NCBI GenBank assembly: GCA_043809745.1
Contig: JBDROU010000073.1
Location: 1-64,000, forward strand
Direction of reading: 5' to 3'
Length of the DNA stretch: 64,000 nt
DNA from: JBDROU01 sp043809745 [NCBI: bacterium]
Lineage (GTDB): Bacteria; Elusimicrobiota; JBDRMW01
In this document: in pieces, positions 34,118 to 43,804 of the stretch
How the letters are laid out: each line of letters starts with the position of its first letter
Position numbering within the stretch: the stretch's first letter is position 1
The notes under the pieces: generated by a model
Told to the model about the DNA's origin: nothing
What the model saw: the letters and a program-made list of their open reading frames with translations, nothing else
The model's database searches: none
Program-made: the position numbers and the translations under genes

Positions 34118-35851
34118 ATGGAAACTCATAATTACGCAGAGGAGTTCATGACCAATTGGGACGGCACACAGTTATTTTATCGTTCGTGGGTTCCAAAGAT
34201 TCAGACTGATAAAGCTGTAATTCTATTTCATCGTGGACACGAGCATTCAGGAAGATTATTGGAACTTGTGGAAAAGCTTGCATTAAAAGATTTTGCAATT
34301 TTTGCGTGGGATTCTCGAGGAAATGGAAAATCACCAGGCCCAAGAGATTATGCAGAGCATTTTTCAATATATGCTAAAGATGCCAATACTTTTGTGAATT
34401 ATATATCTAGGAAGTTTAAGATCCCTATTAATAATATGGTAGTTATAGCAAATAGCGTGGGAGGTGTAATTGTAAGTGCTTGGGTTCATGACTATGCTCC
34501 TCCAATAAAAGCTCTTATCTTAGCCGCACCGGCATTCAGAATTAAACTTTATGTGCCTTTTGCAATCCCGTTGTTAAGGATTGGTCTTAAGTTTGGATTG
34601 ATTAAATATGTTACAAGTTATGTAAAGTCTAAAGTCTTGACTCATGATAAAGAAGAGCAGGATAAATTTAATAATGATCCAATGATAACAAAATCTATAT
34701 CTACCAATATATTGATCGATTGTTTTGATATTTCAAAACGTATTATTGCGGATGCTGGCGCTATCCGCATACCGACACTTATATTGGCAGCCGGATCTGA
34801 TTGGGTGGTAAGATTATCTGCACAAAAAAAATTCTTTAATAGGTTATCATCAAAAATTAAAGAATGGGAATTTTATCCAAAGTTTTATCATGCGATATTT
34901 CACGAAAAGGAACGGGAAGCACCCATTAAGAGAACAAGAGAGTTTATTATAAAAGTATTTAATACTACTCAACCCCTCTCCACACTCGTAAGAGCAGATG
35001 AAGAGGGCTATTCCAAAGACTGTTATGACGACATCAAAAAAACGACATTCAATCCTATATTTCAACTTAACAGATTGTTGCTCAAGACGATAGGCATATT
35101 CAGTAAAGGTATACGGTTGGGTTGGGAAACAGGTTTCGACTCAGGAGTAACATTAAATTATGTCTATGATAACAAACCACAAGGTTTTTCAATTATTGGT
35201 AGACTTATTGATGTTGCATATCTAGAAAGTATCGGTTGGAAGGGAATACGTCAAAGAAGAGTAAATATAGAAAATATGCTTAGTAATGTAATTGATTTGT
35301 TGTTAAGAGAAAATATGCCAATAAATCTCTTTGACATAGCATCAGGGCCCGGTCTGTACATCTTAAATGTACTAAGGGAATATTCCAATAAGCCAGTTAC
35401 AGCAAGGTTACGTGATTATAGTCCTCTTAACATTGAAGAAGGTAAAGCACTTGCCGCAGAGATGAAGTTAGAAAATGTAAATTATGAACAAGCTGATGCA
35501 TTCAATAGAGATTCTTACAAAAATATAACTCCCAAACCTACAATTGCTATATGTTCAGGTTTACATGAATTGTTTCCCAAAAACAAACCAGTGCTTAATT
35601 CATTTAAAGGAATATATGAGTGCATGGCAGATGGAGGATATCTAATTTATACAAATCAACCATGGCATCCACAGCAAGAGTATATTGCTCGAGTTTTGAC
35701 AAATAGAGAAGGCAAGCCATGGATAATGAGGTGTAGAACGCAAGAGGAAATGGATTCGTTAGTACGTGAAGCAGGATTTGAGAAAATTGATATGGAGATT
35801 GATCAATGGGGTATTTTCACAGTATCTTTAGCAAAGAAAAAAAGTCATTAA
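34118..35851 (+). CDS. ynbC: Hydrolase-methyltransferase fusion, YnbC-like
   Basis: A fused protein of about 577 residues. The N-terminal 290 residues are an alpha/beta hydrolase with HRGHEHSGR, WDSRGNGKSPG, the elbow ANSVGG, and Asp and His near GSDWVV and FYHAIFHE. The C-terminal 280 residues are a class I SAM-dependent methyltransferase with FDIASGPGLYIL (motif I) and RDYSPLNIEEG. E. coli YnbC has the same two-domain order and nearly the same length. I chose the ATG at 34118 with AAAGGAGG upstream; an ATT/TTG-type start at 34094 is less likely. It may deacylate and methylate a lipid head group or acyl chain. Its end overlaps the next gene by 46 nt. Confidence 0.88.
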   Translation: METHNYAEEFMTNWDGTQLFYRSWVPKIQTDKAVILFHRGHEHSGRLLELVEKLALKDFAIFAWDSRGNGKSPGPRDYAEHFSIYAKDANTFVNYISRKFKIPINNMVVIANSVGGVIVSAWVHDYAPPIKALILAAPAFRIKLYVPFAIPLLRIGLKFGLIKYVTSYVKSKVLTHDKEEQDKFNNDPMITKSISTNILIDCFDISKRIIADAGAIRIPTLILAAGSDWVVRLSAQKKFFNRLSSKIKEWEFYPKFYHAIFHEKEREAPIKRTREFIIKVFNTTQPLSTLVRADEEGYSKDCYDDIKKTTFNPIFQLNRLLLKTIGIFSKGIRLGWETGFDSGVTLNYVYDNKPQGFSIIGRLIDVAYLESIGWKGIRQRRVNIENMLSNVIDLLLRENMPINLFDIASGPGLYILNVLREYSNKPVTARLRDYSPLNIEEGKALAAEMKLENVNYEQADAFNRDSYKNITPKPTIAICSGLHELFPKNKPVLNSFKGIYECMADGGYLIYTNQPWHPQQEYIARVLTNREGKPWIMRCRTQEEMDSLVREAGFEKIDMEIDQWGIFTVSLAKKKSH

Positions 35852-37137
35852 TAACAAAGCAGATCGCTGCAGCAATCGGTTTATCGCTGCTTTTTATTAT
35901 TGTCTATGGAACATGTAACTGGATCACCTCACTGAGGACTGATGTCGGTACTCTTTATTTCAACTGGGAACGACTCATGCCATTCATACCGATTATGATT
36001 GTTCCATATATGTCTATTGACCTTTTTTTCCTGGGAGCACCTTTTCTTTGTAGAAATTCCAGAGAACTAACTGTATTTTCCCAGCGGGTTATTGCAGCTA
36101 TACTTATAGCAGGTGGTTTTTTTTTAATAATGCCTTTGAAGTTCGCATTTGCAAGACCTGTTGTAACGGGCTGGTTAGGTCCTATTTATCAATTGCTTTA
36201 TGTTTTTGACCATCCTTATAATTTATTCCCATCACTTCACATCACATTACGTACAATTCTGGCATATTTATATGCAAGCAAGACAAAAGGATTCTTAAGG
36301 ATATTAGTCCATATTTGGTTTAGTTTAATAGGTTTTTCTACAGTTTTTACATATCAACACCATGTTCTAGATGTAGTGGGAGGATTTATTCTTGCGGCTT
36401 TTATATTCTATTTATTTAGAGAAAAGAAACAGGCTAAAATACAAGCGGGAAATTTTCGGGTAGGCACATATTATCTTTTGGGGTCTATTGTATCAGTAAT
36501 GCTTGCTTATTTGGTTTGGCCTTGGGGTGTTATTTTTTTATGGCCTGGCATTAGTTGTGGAATTATTACTTTCGGTTATTTTGGAATGGGACCAGTAATA
36601 TATAAAAAAGAATCCGGCAAATTGCCCCTTAGTTCAAAAGTGATACTCTTGCCTTGTGTATTGGGACAATATGTATCACTGCTTTATTATAAAAAGGCAT
36701 GTAACCCATGGGATGAGGTTGTTAAGGGTGTTTATATCGGAAGGATGCTTAATAGCCAAGAAGTGAAACAAGTATTGAACCAAGGTGTATGTGCTGTAGT
36801 TGATCTTACTGCTGAATTTAGTGAGCAGAAAGATTTCATATCACAGAATTATATAAATATTCAAATTCTTGATCTCACTCCTCCAACACAGGATCAAATT
36901 AGAACTGCTGTTAATTTTATAGATCATTTCTCAAAAAAGTGTACTGTATATATTCATTGTAAAATTGGCTATTCCCGTACAGCTGTTATTACAGGGGCAT
37001 TTTTAATTAAAGCAGGATATGCGAAAACAGTCAACGAAGCAATTAGCCTTATGAGAAACTTCAGACCAACTCTTGTTGTTCGAAAGGAAGCAAGAAAAGT
37101 ATTGGAAGAATTTGTAGCATTTGGAGTTTATACATGA
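35806..37137 (+). CDS. ynbD: PAP2 phosphatase fused to dual-specificity phosphatase, YnbD-like
   Basis: A 443-residue membrane protein. The N-terminal part (about 15-210) has six helices with PAP2 motifs KFAFARP, FPSLHITLR and YQHHVLDVVGG, a lipid phosphate phosphatase core in which the usual Gly of PSGH is Leu. Two more helices follow, then a dual-specificity phosphatase (about 300-440) with the active site HCKIGYSRT (Cys about 385, Arg about 390). E. coli YnbD has the same fusion. The DSP end could remove a phosphate from a phosphatidyl-alcohol phosphate, as PTPMT1 does in eukaryotes (inference). It overlaps YnbC by 46 nt in another frame. Confidence 0.88.
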   Translation: MGYFHSIFSKEKKSLITKQIAAAIGLSLLFIIVYGTCNWITSLRTDVGTLYFNWERLMPFIPIMIVPYMSIDLFFLGAPFLCRNSRELTVFSQRVIAAILIAGGFFLIMPLKFAFARPVVTGWLGPIYQLLYVFDHPYNLFPSLHITLRTILAYLYASKTKGFLRILVHIWFSLIGFSTVFTYQHHVLDVVGGFILAAFIFYLFREKKQAKIQAGNFRVGTYYLLGSIVSVMLAYLVWPWGVIFLWPGISCGIITFGYFGMGPVIYKKESGKLPLSSKVILLPCVLGQYVSLLYYKKACNPWDEVVKGVYIGRMLNSQEVKQVLNQGVCAVVDLTAEFSEQKDFISQNYINIQILDLTPPTQDQIRTAVNFIDHFSKKCTVYIHCKIGYSRTAVITGAFLIKAGYAKTVNEAISLMRNFRPTLVVRKEARKVLEEFVAFGVYT

Positions 37138-37256
37138 AAAATTATAATAATGTATTAGGTATTTATAAAAAAGCAGATGAAACTGTAAAGGACGTTCCTA
37201 AAAATTTATATGAGATATTCTTCCTTGTATTCCGGGGTGATTATCTCGCTGGATAA
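37134..37256 (+). CDS. Short open frame coupled to the ynbD stop, possibly a truncated gene start
   Basis: A 40-codon frame whose ATG overlaps the ynbD TGA by 4 nt. It begins MKNYNNVLGIYKKADETVKD and then runs antisense into the 3' end of the neighbouring beta-CASP gene from 37206. Only the first 24 codons are outside that gene. The overlap style copies the rest of the operon, so this may be the beginning of an eleventh operon gene cut off when the two blocks were joined. It may equally be chance. Confidence 0.3.
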   Translation: MKNYNNVLGIYKKADETVKDVPKNLYEIFFLVFRGDYLAG

Positions 37257-38603
37257 ATTTGATTTTAGTGTTTGCGAAAATTCAACGACTGCGTTTTCTT
37301 CGCCGTGCAGCACAAAAATCTTTTTGGGTTTCTTTTTAAAATTGGAGATCCATCTCATAAGTTCATTTTTATCCGCATGTGCGGAGAAACCGTTTATTTT
37401 TTCTATCCGGGCATAAACCGGATAGTTATCTCCCAGGATTCTCACCTTAGCGGGTTTTTCTAGTATCTCGCGGCCTAATGTCCCTTCAGCCTGATATCCT
37501 ACGAATAATATAGTGCTCTCTTTGCGGCTGATGTTGTTAATTAGATGGTATTTAATTCTTCCGCCCGTGCACATTCCGGATCCGGCCATAACGACGGATG
37601 TCCTTTTAGCGCTGTTGATGTTTTTCGAATCATTAGCGGTAGGTGTTGTCTTAAGCAGCGGAAAGCTGAATAACGAATAAGAATTGTTTAAGTGGGTTTG
37701 AGCCTCTTTGTCGAAATAACTTGAATATTTCTTAAATACTTCTGTTACGTTAATGGCCATAGGGCTGTCTACAAAAACGGTAAGTTGGGGAATTTTCTTT
37801 TGGCGCAGCAATATGCCCAAACTGTAAATAAGTTCCTGCGCCCGTTCGATTGCAAATGACGGAATTATGATGTTGCCGCCGGCTTTGTGAGTTTCTAGGA
37901 TCACTTTTTGAATTTTTTCAAGTGCGGTACTTTCATTTTCATGAATCCTGTTTCCGTACGTTGATTCCATGAAAACGTGATCTGCCTTTTCAAAAAGTGT
38001 TGGGTCTTTTAATATAGGACGATTCCATCTGCCGATATCCCCAGAAAATATATAAATTTCACGATTGCTGCCGCTATCTTTACGCAGTTCAATCATCGCG
38101 GAACCGAGAATATGTCCTGCATCGTAAAAAATAGCCCGCAGATCCTTAGTAACAGCGAATTCTTTTTTATACGATATCGGCTCAAAAAGCGAAATGGCTT
38201 TTTCAGCATCCCGAACAGTGTAAAGAGGGATTTCCGGATATGGGCTTGATGTCCTCTTTTTTCTGTGCCGTTTTCGTTTGTATTCGATATCTGATTCTTG
38301 AAGATGCGCGGAATCAAGCAAGGCAATTTTAGCTATTTCTGCGGTAGGCGGTGTACAGTATATCTTCCCCCTGTATCCTTCACGAACCAGTTTTGGAAGA
38401 TAACCGCAATGATCGATATGAGCGTGGGTCAAAAGGACGCATTCTATGTTCCCGGGGTCGATCGGGAATTCCTCCCAGTTGCGAGAACGGAATTTTCTTT
38501 CCTGATATAGCCCGCAATCAATTAAAATATATTTTCCGTTATTTTCAAGCAGGAATCGGGAGCCGGTTACGTTTTTCGCAGCTCCTAAAAATTTAATTTT
38601 CAT
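37206..38603 (-). CDS. Metallo-beta-lactamase/beta-CASP RNase-like protein
   Basis: A 465-residue protein of the COG1236/YSH1 type, predicted to cut RNA. The zinc site is THAHIDHCG with later ligands in DAGHILGSAMI and SGDIG; STYGNR and PSFAIERAQELIY lead into the beta-CASP domain with SGMCTGGRI; the C-terminal His motifs are GFSAHADKNEL and VLHGE. No signal peptide is present. It is convergent with the ynb operon (68 nt between stops) and divergent from TamA, so it is a separate transcription unit. Confidence 0.92.
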   Translation of the reverse strand: MKIKFLGAAKNVTGSRFLLENNGKYILIDCGLYQERKFRSRNWEEFPIDPGNIECVLLTHAHIDHCGYLPKLVREGYRGKIYCTPPTAEIAKIALLDSAHLQESDIEYKRKRHRKKRTSSPYPEIPLYTVRDAEKAISLFEPISYKKEFAVTKDLRAIFYDAGHILGSAMIELRKDSGSNREIYIFSGDIGRWNRPILKDPTLFEKADHVFMESTYGNRIHENESTALEKIQKVILETHKAGGNIIIPSFAIERAQELIYSLGILLRQKKIPQLTVFVDSPMAINVTEVFKKYSSYFDKEAQTHLNNSYSLFSFPLLKTTPTANDSKNINSAKRTSVVMAGSGMCTGGRIKYHLINNISRKESTILFVGYQAEGTLGREILEKPAKVRILGDNYPVYARIEKINGFSAHADKNELMRWISNFKKKPKKIFVLHGEENAVVEFSQTLKSNLSSEIITPEYKEEYLI

Positions 38604-38769
38604 AATATTTATTTCTCAACTTAACATTTATAATATCAGGGAAAACTGCTTTTCTTTTGCAGCGAGTCTGCGATAACAAACCGAATTATACTACAAATGC
38701 ATAGAGTTATCAATTTTTTATATTACTATTTTTGTGTTTATTTTGTATGATGTTCAAATCCAATAATTT

Positions 38770-40506
38770 ATGAAACCTTCCTTCAAGCTAATTTTGATAT
38801 ATATTCTATTTATGGGCTTTGTTTTTCCTGATAATGTTTTGGGGAAACTTACCGTAAAGATAGAAGGCATATCCGGTGAGCTTCTCAATAATGTGCGCGC
38901 ATACATTTCACTCGAAGAGAAAAAGAATGAGATAACTCTGGACGAAACGGGAATAAAAAAACTCTACAATCAAGCACCTCAAGAGATACGGAAGGCGCTG
39001 GAAGTTTTCGGTTATTATAGTCCTGAAATAATCTCTAAACTTGAAACTGAAAAAAATGACTGGATAGCCAAATTTATAATACAACCGGGGTTGCCCGTTA
39101 TTGTAAAGGAAGTTGATTTTGCAATAACAGGAGAAGGAAAAGAGGATAAAATATTAACCTCATTAATAGCTGTGATTAAAGCAGGTGATCCGTTTAATCA
39201 TGGTTTATATGAAAAAACAAAGCGTGTGCTGCTTGATGCAGCGCAGGAACACGGGTTTTTTGATGCTCATTTTACTTTGCATAAGGTTAAAATTGACAGA
39301 ACAGCTAGGGAGTGCGTTATTATTTTATATTTTGATACCGGTCCGAAATATTATTTCGGCCGCGTGCAATTCTTTCAAGAGGGATTTGATGATCGATATT
39401 TACAGCGTTTTGTTCCATTTAAAGAAGGAGAGCCGTATTCTGCGGATAAGATACTGGCATTACGCAATGCTCTAGATATGAGCGAACATTTTACTTCTGT
39501 TGATATTTCATTAAGACATGAGCTGCAAACTAACAGAGTGATTCCTGTAAAAATTTCGGGTATTGTACGTAAAAAGTATAACGCTACGACCGGTATAGGC
39601 TACGGAACCGATATGGGAATGAGAGGTAGTCTCGAGTGGGAAAACCGCAGGGTAGACGGGATGGGGCATCGCTTCAAGACCAAGATCCAAGCTTCGCAAA
39701 TCAGCAAGAGTATACAAGCGAGTTATGATATTCCGCTTTTGTTGCCTCTTACCGATAAGCTTTCGTATCAGGCTGGGTTGAGAGAAGAACTTACGGATAC
39801 CGCCCGTACGAAGACGACAATTGTGGGTGTCAAACGCAGCAAGAAGCTGCGTTCTAGTTGGTTTAATACCCTTTTCCTTGATTTCCAGGATGAGTTCTTT
39901 ACCGTTGCAAACGAAAAAGACAGATCGACACTGGTAATACCGGGTGTAAATTGGACGTATACAAAGGCTGATGCGCTCCCTTATCCAAAAAAAGGAATGA
40001 AGTTGGGTATTGAGTTAAAAGGTTCAGAAAAATATATTGCATCAAGCGTCAGTTTTTTGCAGGCGCAAACCAGCGGCAAGATAATTCGGCAACTTTTTGG
40101 CGAAAACCGGATATTTATTCGCGGAGAAGCGGGAACGACCGCTGTGAGAGATTTTAACAGCCTGCCGCCGACTATACGGTTTTTTACCGGAGGCGATAAC
40201 AGCGTAAGAGGTTTCGGCTATAATGCGCTGGCACCGAAGGACGAAAATGGAAATGTTATCGGAGGGCATTCCCTGCTTGTAGGAAGTATCGAGTATGAGA
40301 TTAAGTTATTTGAGAAATTGCGGATATCGGTATTTTATGATGCAGGAGCTGCGCTTGATGTTTGGAAGCAATATTTGAATAAGGGAGTGGGTGTGGGTCT
40401 AAGGTGGCGTTCCCCGGTCGGCCCTATACGAATCGATCTGGCATTCCCGATAACAGATAAAGAAAGAAACTATCGAATTCATTTTAATATGGAGCCGGAC
40501 TTATGA
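38770..40506 (+). CDS. tamA: TamA-like Omp85 outer-membrane assembly protein
   Basis: A 578-residue outer-membrane protein with a signal peptide (about 1-25). It has three POTRA-type repeats (about 27-265), including AGDPFNHGLYEKTKRVLLD and FKEGEPYSADKI, followed by a 16-strand barrel domain (about 270-578) with the Omp85 signature RFFTGGDNSVRGFGY and GVGLRWRSPVGPIRIDLAFP. Together with TamB it inserts proteins or moves lipids to the outer membrane. The ATG of tamB overlaps its TGA by 4 nt. Its presence shows that the organism is diderm. Confidence 0.92.
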   Translation: MKPSFKLILIYILFMGFVFPDNVLGKLTVKIEGISGELLNNVRAYISLEEKKNEITLDETGIKKLYNQAPQEIRKALEVFGYYSPEIISKLETEKNDWIAKFIIQPGLPVIVKEVDFAITGEGKEDKILTSLIAVIKAGDPFNHGLYEKTKRVLLDAAQEHGFFDAHFTLHKVKIDRTARECVIILYFDTGPKYYFGRVQFFQEGFDDRYLQRFVPFKEGEPYSADKILALRNALDMSEHFTSVDISLRHELQTNRVIPVKISGIVRKKYNATTGIGYGTDMGMRGSLEWENRRVDGMGHRFKTKIQASQISKSIQASYDIPLLLPLTDKLSYQAGLREELTDTARTKTTIVGVKRSKKLRSSWFNTLFLDFQDEFFTVANEKDRSTLVIPGVNWTYTKADALPYPKKGMKLGIELKGSEKYIASSVSFLQAQTSGKIIRQLFGENRIFIRGEAGTTAVRDFNSLPPTIRFFTGGDNSVRGFGYNALAPKDENGNVIGGHSLLVGSIEYEIKLFEKLRISVFYDAGAALDVWKQYLNKGVGVGLRWRSPVGPIRIDLAFPITDKERNYRIHFNMEPDL

Positions 40507-43500
40507 GCGTAAAAAGATTTTTTCTGTTTATGGCGATTTTGTGTACCGTGGTTCTGCTTGGTTTTGTGTTTGTTTTCTTTACTGAGACGGGAACACGAAT
40601 AGTGATAAATACTGTACTTGCAAAATTTATCCAAAATGCACATGCGGAAAAAATATCAGGTAAATTCGGCAGATTTATAAACCTGCAGAAATTTGCCTAT
40701 GAAGACGATAATTATATTATAAAAGCTGAAGAAATTTCTATAACTTGGCGGCCTTTCATGCTCATAAAAAAGAAGCTTGTTGTTTCGCAATGCAAAGGAA
40801 AGTCAATATCAGTTATCAAAAAATCGAATGCGCCAAAAGAAGTAAAATTATCAGAAGAGAAGGAAGTTAAAGTGCTTCCATTGCAAGTTCAAGTGGATGA
40901 TTTGGATTTTATTAAGGTGTCTTTTTCCGAAAATGGCACTAGCATTTTTGCTGAAAATTTATCAATATCCGGCATGTTGAATATGGACGATTTTCGAGTT
41001 ACTGCAGGCTGGAGGAATGCTCATATAGAAAGAAGTCTCAAGGCTATAGCGGCGAGTGTTGAGGGAGATCTGCAAGCTCAGGGGACACTCGCTGTATATA
41101 CTGTAGAAGGCATGTGCGCATTTTCAGGTGAATTTGTACCGGATGCGCGCTTAAAGTTCAAAGCGAATGGAACCGGTAAAGGTATATCACTAGAGAAACT
41201 AGCCGTAGACACTTTAGACGGCAGTATAACCGGAGAGGGGTCGGTTGCGTGGATGCCGGAATTAGCATGGGACTTAAATTTATACGCTAAACGGTTGTTA
41301 CTTGAGAAAAAATGGGATAATCTTCAGGGGATTATAAGCTTTGGTTGCAGTACTAAGGGTGTATCCGGGCAAAAGATTAATGGTATTTTCTTAATTAAAG
41401 ATATTGAGGGATCGATGCAGCATCAGCAGCTTAAAGGCAGTGCTCGAATCGAAATTAAAGATAATTATATTGTTAATAGTCTGATAAAAATCAATGCCGG
41501 AGAGGCTAAGTTATTTCTTAAAGGCGGGGCAGCTGCTTTATGGGATCTCGTATGGGAAATAAATATACCCAGTTTGTCAAAATTGCTGAGAGAAAGCAAA
41601 GGGCTTATTATTGGCAGCGGTTCAATTTTGGGAGAGAGAAATAAGCCGCAGATTCAAGGTACGCTTTATGCTGAGCAAGTCTCAATCATGAATGCCGGTG
41701 TTGCCCGATCGCGGACTGAGTTTTTTCTTGATATGTCGAAAATGCGGACATCGACTTTCAGATGCTTTTGCGACAATTTAAATTATGGGGATACAGTAAT
41801 CAAGGAGGTGTCGCTTGATGCGCAAGGCAGTGAGACAAACCATGAAATTAAGCTGAATTTAATTCAAAACAATTATACAGCTCGCATTGTGTTTGTTGGG
41901 GGATACAATTATAAACTATGGGAAGGCAAAATTTCACAGGCAGAAATAAGCAGCGATCGTTTTGGTTTGTGGAATCTGCGGGATGCGGCTCGTTTAAGCA
42001 TTTCCCGGGATCAGCAATTAATTGATGGTATATGCATGATGCAAAATGATTCAGAGATATGCGGTAATTTGTTTCGCAGCAACTCGGGAGCCTTAAATCT
42101 GCAAGGCACAATTTCACGATTACCGCTTACAGTTTTTGAAACGTGGTATCCGGAATCTTTGAATGCATCGGGTTTGGTGCAAGGTTTATTTGAATATAAG
42201 GCTGATCGCGGTTTTCACAGCGCCCATGTCCAGCTGACTTCGGAAAAAGGTTCTGTGTCGTACGAATCTCAAAAACAAAAACTAACATCATTGAATTATT
42301 CAAATGCGGATGTTGAAGTTCTTTCAGATAACGATAAGTTGAAGGCAAATATTACTGCTAATTTAGCAGATGGTGATAATGCGGACATTTCTCTTGAAAT
42401 GACTCCATTTAATACCGGACCCGGGTTTGGCAAAAACAATTTAAATGGTAAGGTAAATATAAAATTGAGCAAGCTTGAGTTTGTTTCATCATTTGTGCCT
42501 TATCTAACAGATGTTTCGGGGATTCTTGTTGTTAATGCCGACATAACCGGTACAGTGAGCCAGCCAGTTATAACCGGGCTTGCGCAGATCGAGAAAGGGA
42601 TGGCAAATTTAAGACAGATCGGTATAAAACTAAGTAATGCGGGAATTAAGTGTAATGCCGGTCAGGATCAGCATATAGATTTTTTAGTCGTTTCGGAATC
42701 GGGAACCGGGAACTTAAAGGCAGAAGGCAGCGCGGTATATACAAAATTGCCGCTTGAGTATCTGGATACTTCGATTAATGGCAATCTATTTGAGCTGATT
42801 AATCTGCCTGAGTTGCAGTTAATCGTATCGCCGAAACTGAACGCAAAATATTTTGACAATAAATTTGATATTTCAGGTAATGTAGCTATACCAAAAGCAA
42901 AACTTACAATTCCTGAAATAAAGGCGGGAGCGGTTCCAACTTCTGATGATGTAGTGTTTGAAGACGAAAAAGAAGAACAGAGCAAAAGGAAGAGAGCTTT
43001 TTATTCAGATATGCGGATTGATGTAAAGGTAACGTTCGGCGATAATGTGGTTTTCGAAGGTTACGGTTTGAAAGCAAAAATATATGGAAATTTGAGACTC
43101 ATTCAAGAAGCAGGCAAAAGTACACTTGCCCAAGGGGAGCTCCGTGTTGCGGAAGGTTCGTATACGGCATATGGCCAAAAACTAAAAATAATTCAAGGGA
43201 AAGTCATTTTTGAAGGTCCGGTCACTAACCCTGAAATTGATGTAAAAGCAATACGTCAAACAGGTTCTGTAGTTGCGGGTATTCGAGTAACAGGCATGCT
43301 TCGCTCGCCGCAAATAACGCTTTTTAGCGAGCCAGCGATGTCTCAGGCAGATATGCTTTCCTACCTCCTTTTGGGGAGACCTCTGAAGCAGGCTTCGACG
43401 AAAGAAGGAAGACACCTCACTAATGCAATTGCGGTGCTGCAGCTTGCGGGAGGCCAGCAGCTCACAAAATATATAGGCAGATATTTTGGATTAGAGGAAA

Positions 43501-43709
43501 TTCAGTTTGAAAGTTCTCCCTCAACAGGTGAAACAAGCCTAATATTAGGCAGGCCAATAACATCAAAACTGTATATGAACTACGTCATGACGCCGTTTAG
43601 TACAGGAGCTGCAATCAGGTTCAGGTATTATGTAAATCCAAAACTTACGCTTCAAGCAGAAAGCGGTCAATTAAGCGGAATGGATGCTTTATTTAACTTT
43701 GATTACTAG
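40503..43709 (+). CDS. tamB: TamB-like translocation/assembly module subunit (DUF490, AsmA-type)
   Basis: A 1068-residue protein anchored by one N-terminal helix (about 5-28), spanning the periplasm by repeated beta-strand (AsmA/VPS13-type groove) segments, and ending in the conserved DUF490/TamB domain (GSYTAYGQKLKIIQGKVIFEG, VTGMLRSPQITLFSEPAMSQADMLSYLLLGRP). The groove type is now linked with phospholipid transport between membranes. E. coli TamB is longer (about 1260). Acidic-basic linker EDEKEEQSKRKR lies near residue 825. Co-translated with TamA by a 4-nt overlap. Confidence 0.92.
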   Translation: MSVKRFFLFMAILCTVVLLGFVFVFFTETGTRIVINTVLAKFIQNAHAEKISGKFGRFINLQKFAYEDDNYIIKAEEISITWRPFMLIKKKLVVSQCKGKSISVIKKSNAPKEVKLSEEKEVKVLPLQVQVDDLDFIKVSFSENGTSIFAENLSISGMLNMDDFRVTAGWRNAHIERSLKAIAASVEGDLQAQGTLAVYTVEGMCAFSGEFVPDARLKFKANGTGKGISLEKLAVDTLDGSITGEGSVAWMPELAWDLNLYAKRLLLEKKWDNLQGIISFGCSTKGVSGQKINGIFLIKDIEGSMQHQQLKGSARIEIKDNYIVNSLIKINAGEAKLFLKGGAAALWDLVWEINIPSLSKLLRESKGLIIGSGSILGERNKPQIQGTLYAEQVSIMNAGVARSRTEFFLDMSKMRTSTFRCFCDNLNYGDTVIKEVSLDAQGSETNHEIKLNLIQNNYTARIVFVGGYNYKLWEGKISQAEISSDRFGLWNLRDAARLSISRDQQLIDGICMMQNDSEICGNLFRSNSGALNLQGTISRLPLTVFETWYPESLNASGLVQGLFEYKADRGFHSAHVQLTSEKGSVSYESQKQKLTSLNYSNADVEVLSDNDKLKANITANLADGDNADISLEMTPFNTGPGFGKNNLNGKVNIKLSKLEFVSSFVPYLTDVSGILVVNADITGTVSQPVITGLAQIEKGMANLRQIGIKLSNAGIKCNAGQDQHIDFLVVSESGTGNLKAEGSAVYTKLPLEYLDTSINGNLFELINLPELQLIVSPKLNAKYFDNKFDISGNVAIPKAKLTIPEIKAGAVPTSDDVVFEDEKEEQSKRKRAFYSDMRIDVKVTFGDNVVFEGYGLKAKIYGNLRLIQEAGKSTLAQGELRVAEGSYTAYGQKLKIIQGKVIFEGPVTNPEIDVKAIRQTGSVVAGIRVTGMLRSPQITLFSEPAMSQADMLSYLLLGRPLKQASTKEGRHLTNAIAVLQLAGGQQLTKYIGRYFGLEEIQFESSPSTGETSLILGRPITSKLYMNYVMTPFSTGAAIRFRYYVNPKLTLQAESGQLSGMDALFNFDY

Positions 43710-43804
43710 GGACATGCATTGTGCGATTCTTTAGTAATTAATAGTTTTACTTTTTAATGAATTTAATATGTTATAATTGCCAATATAAAAAAGATAACGG
43801 ATTC

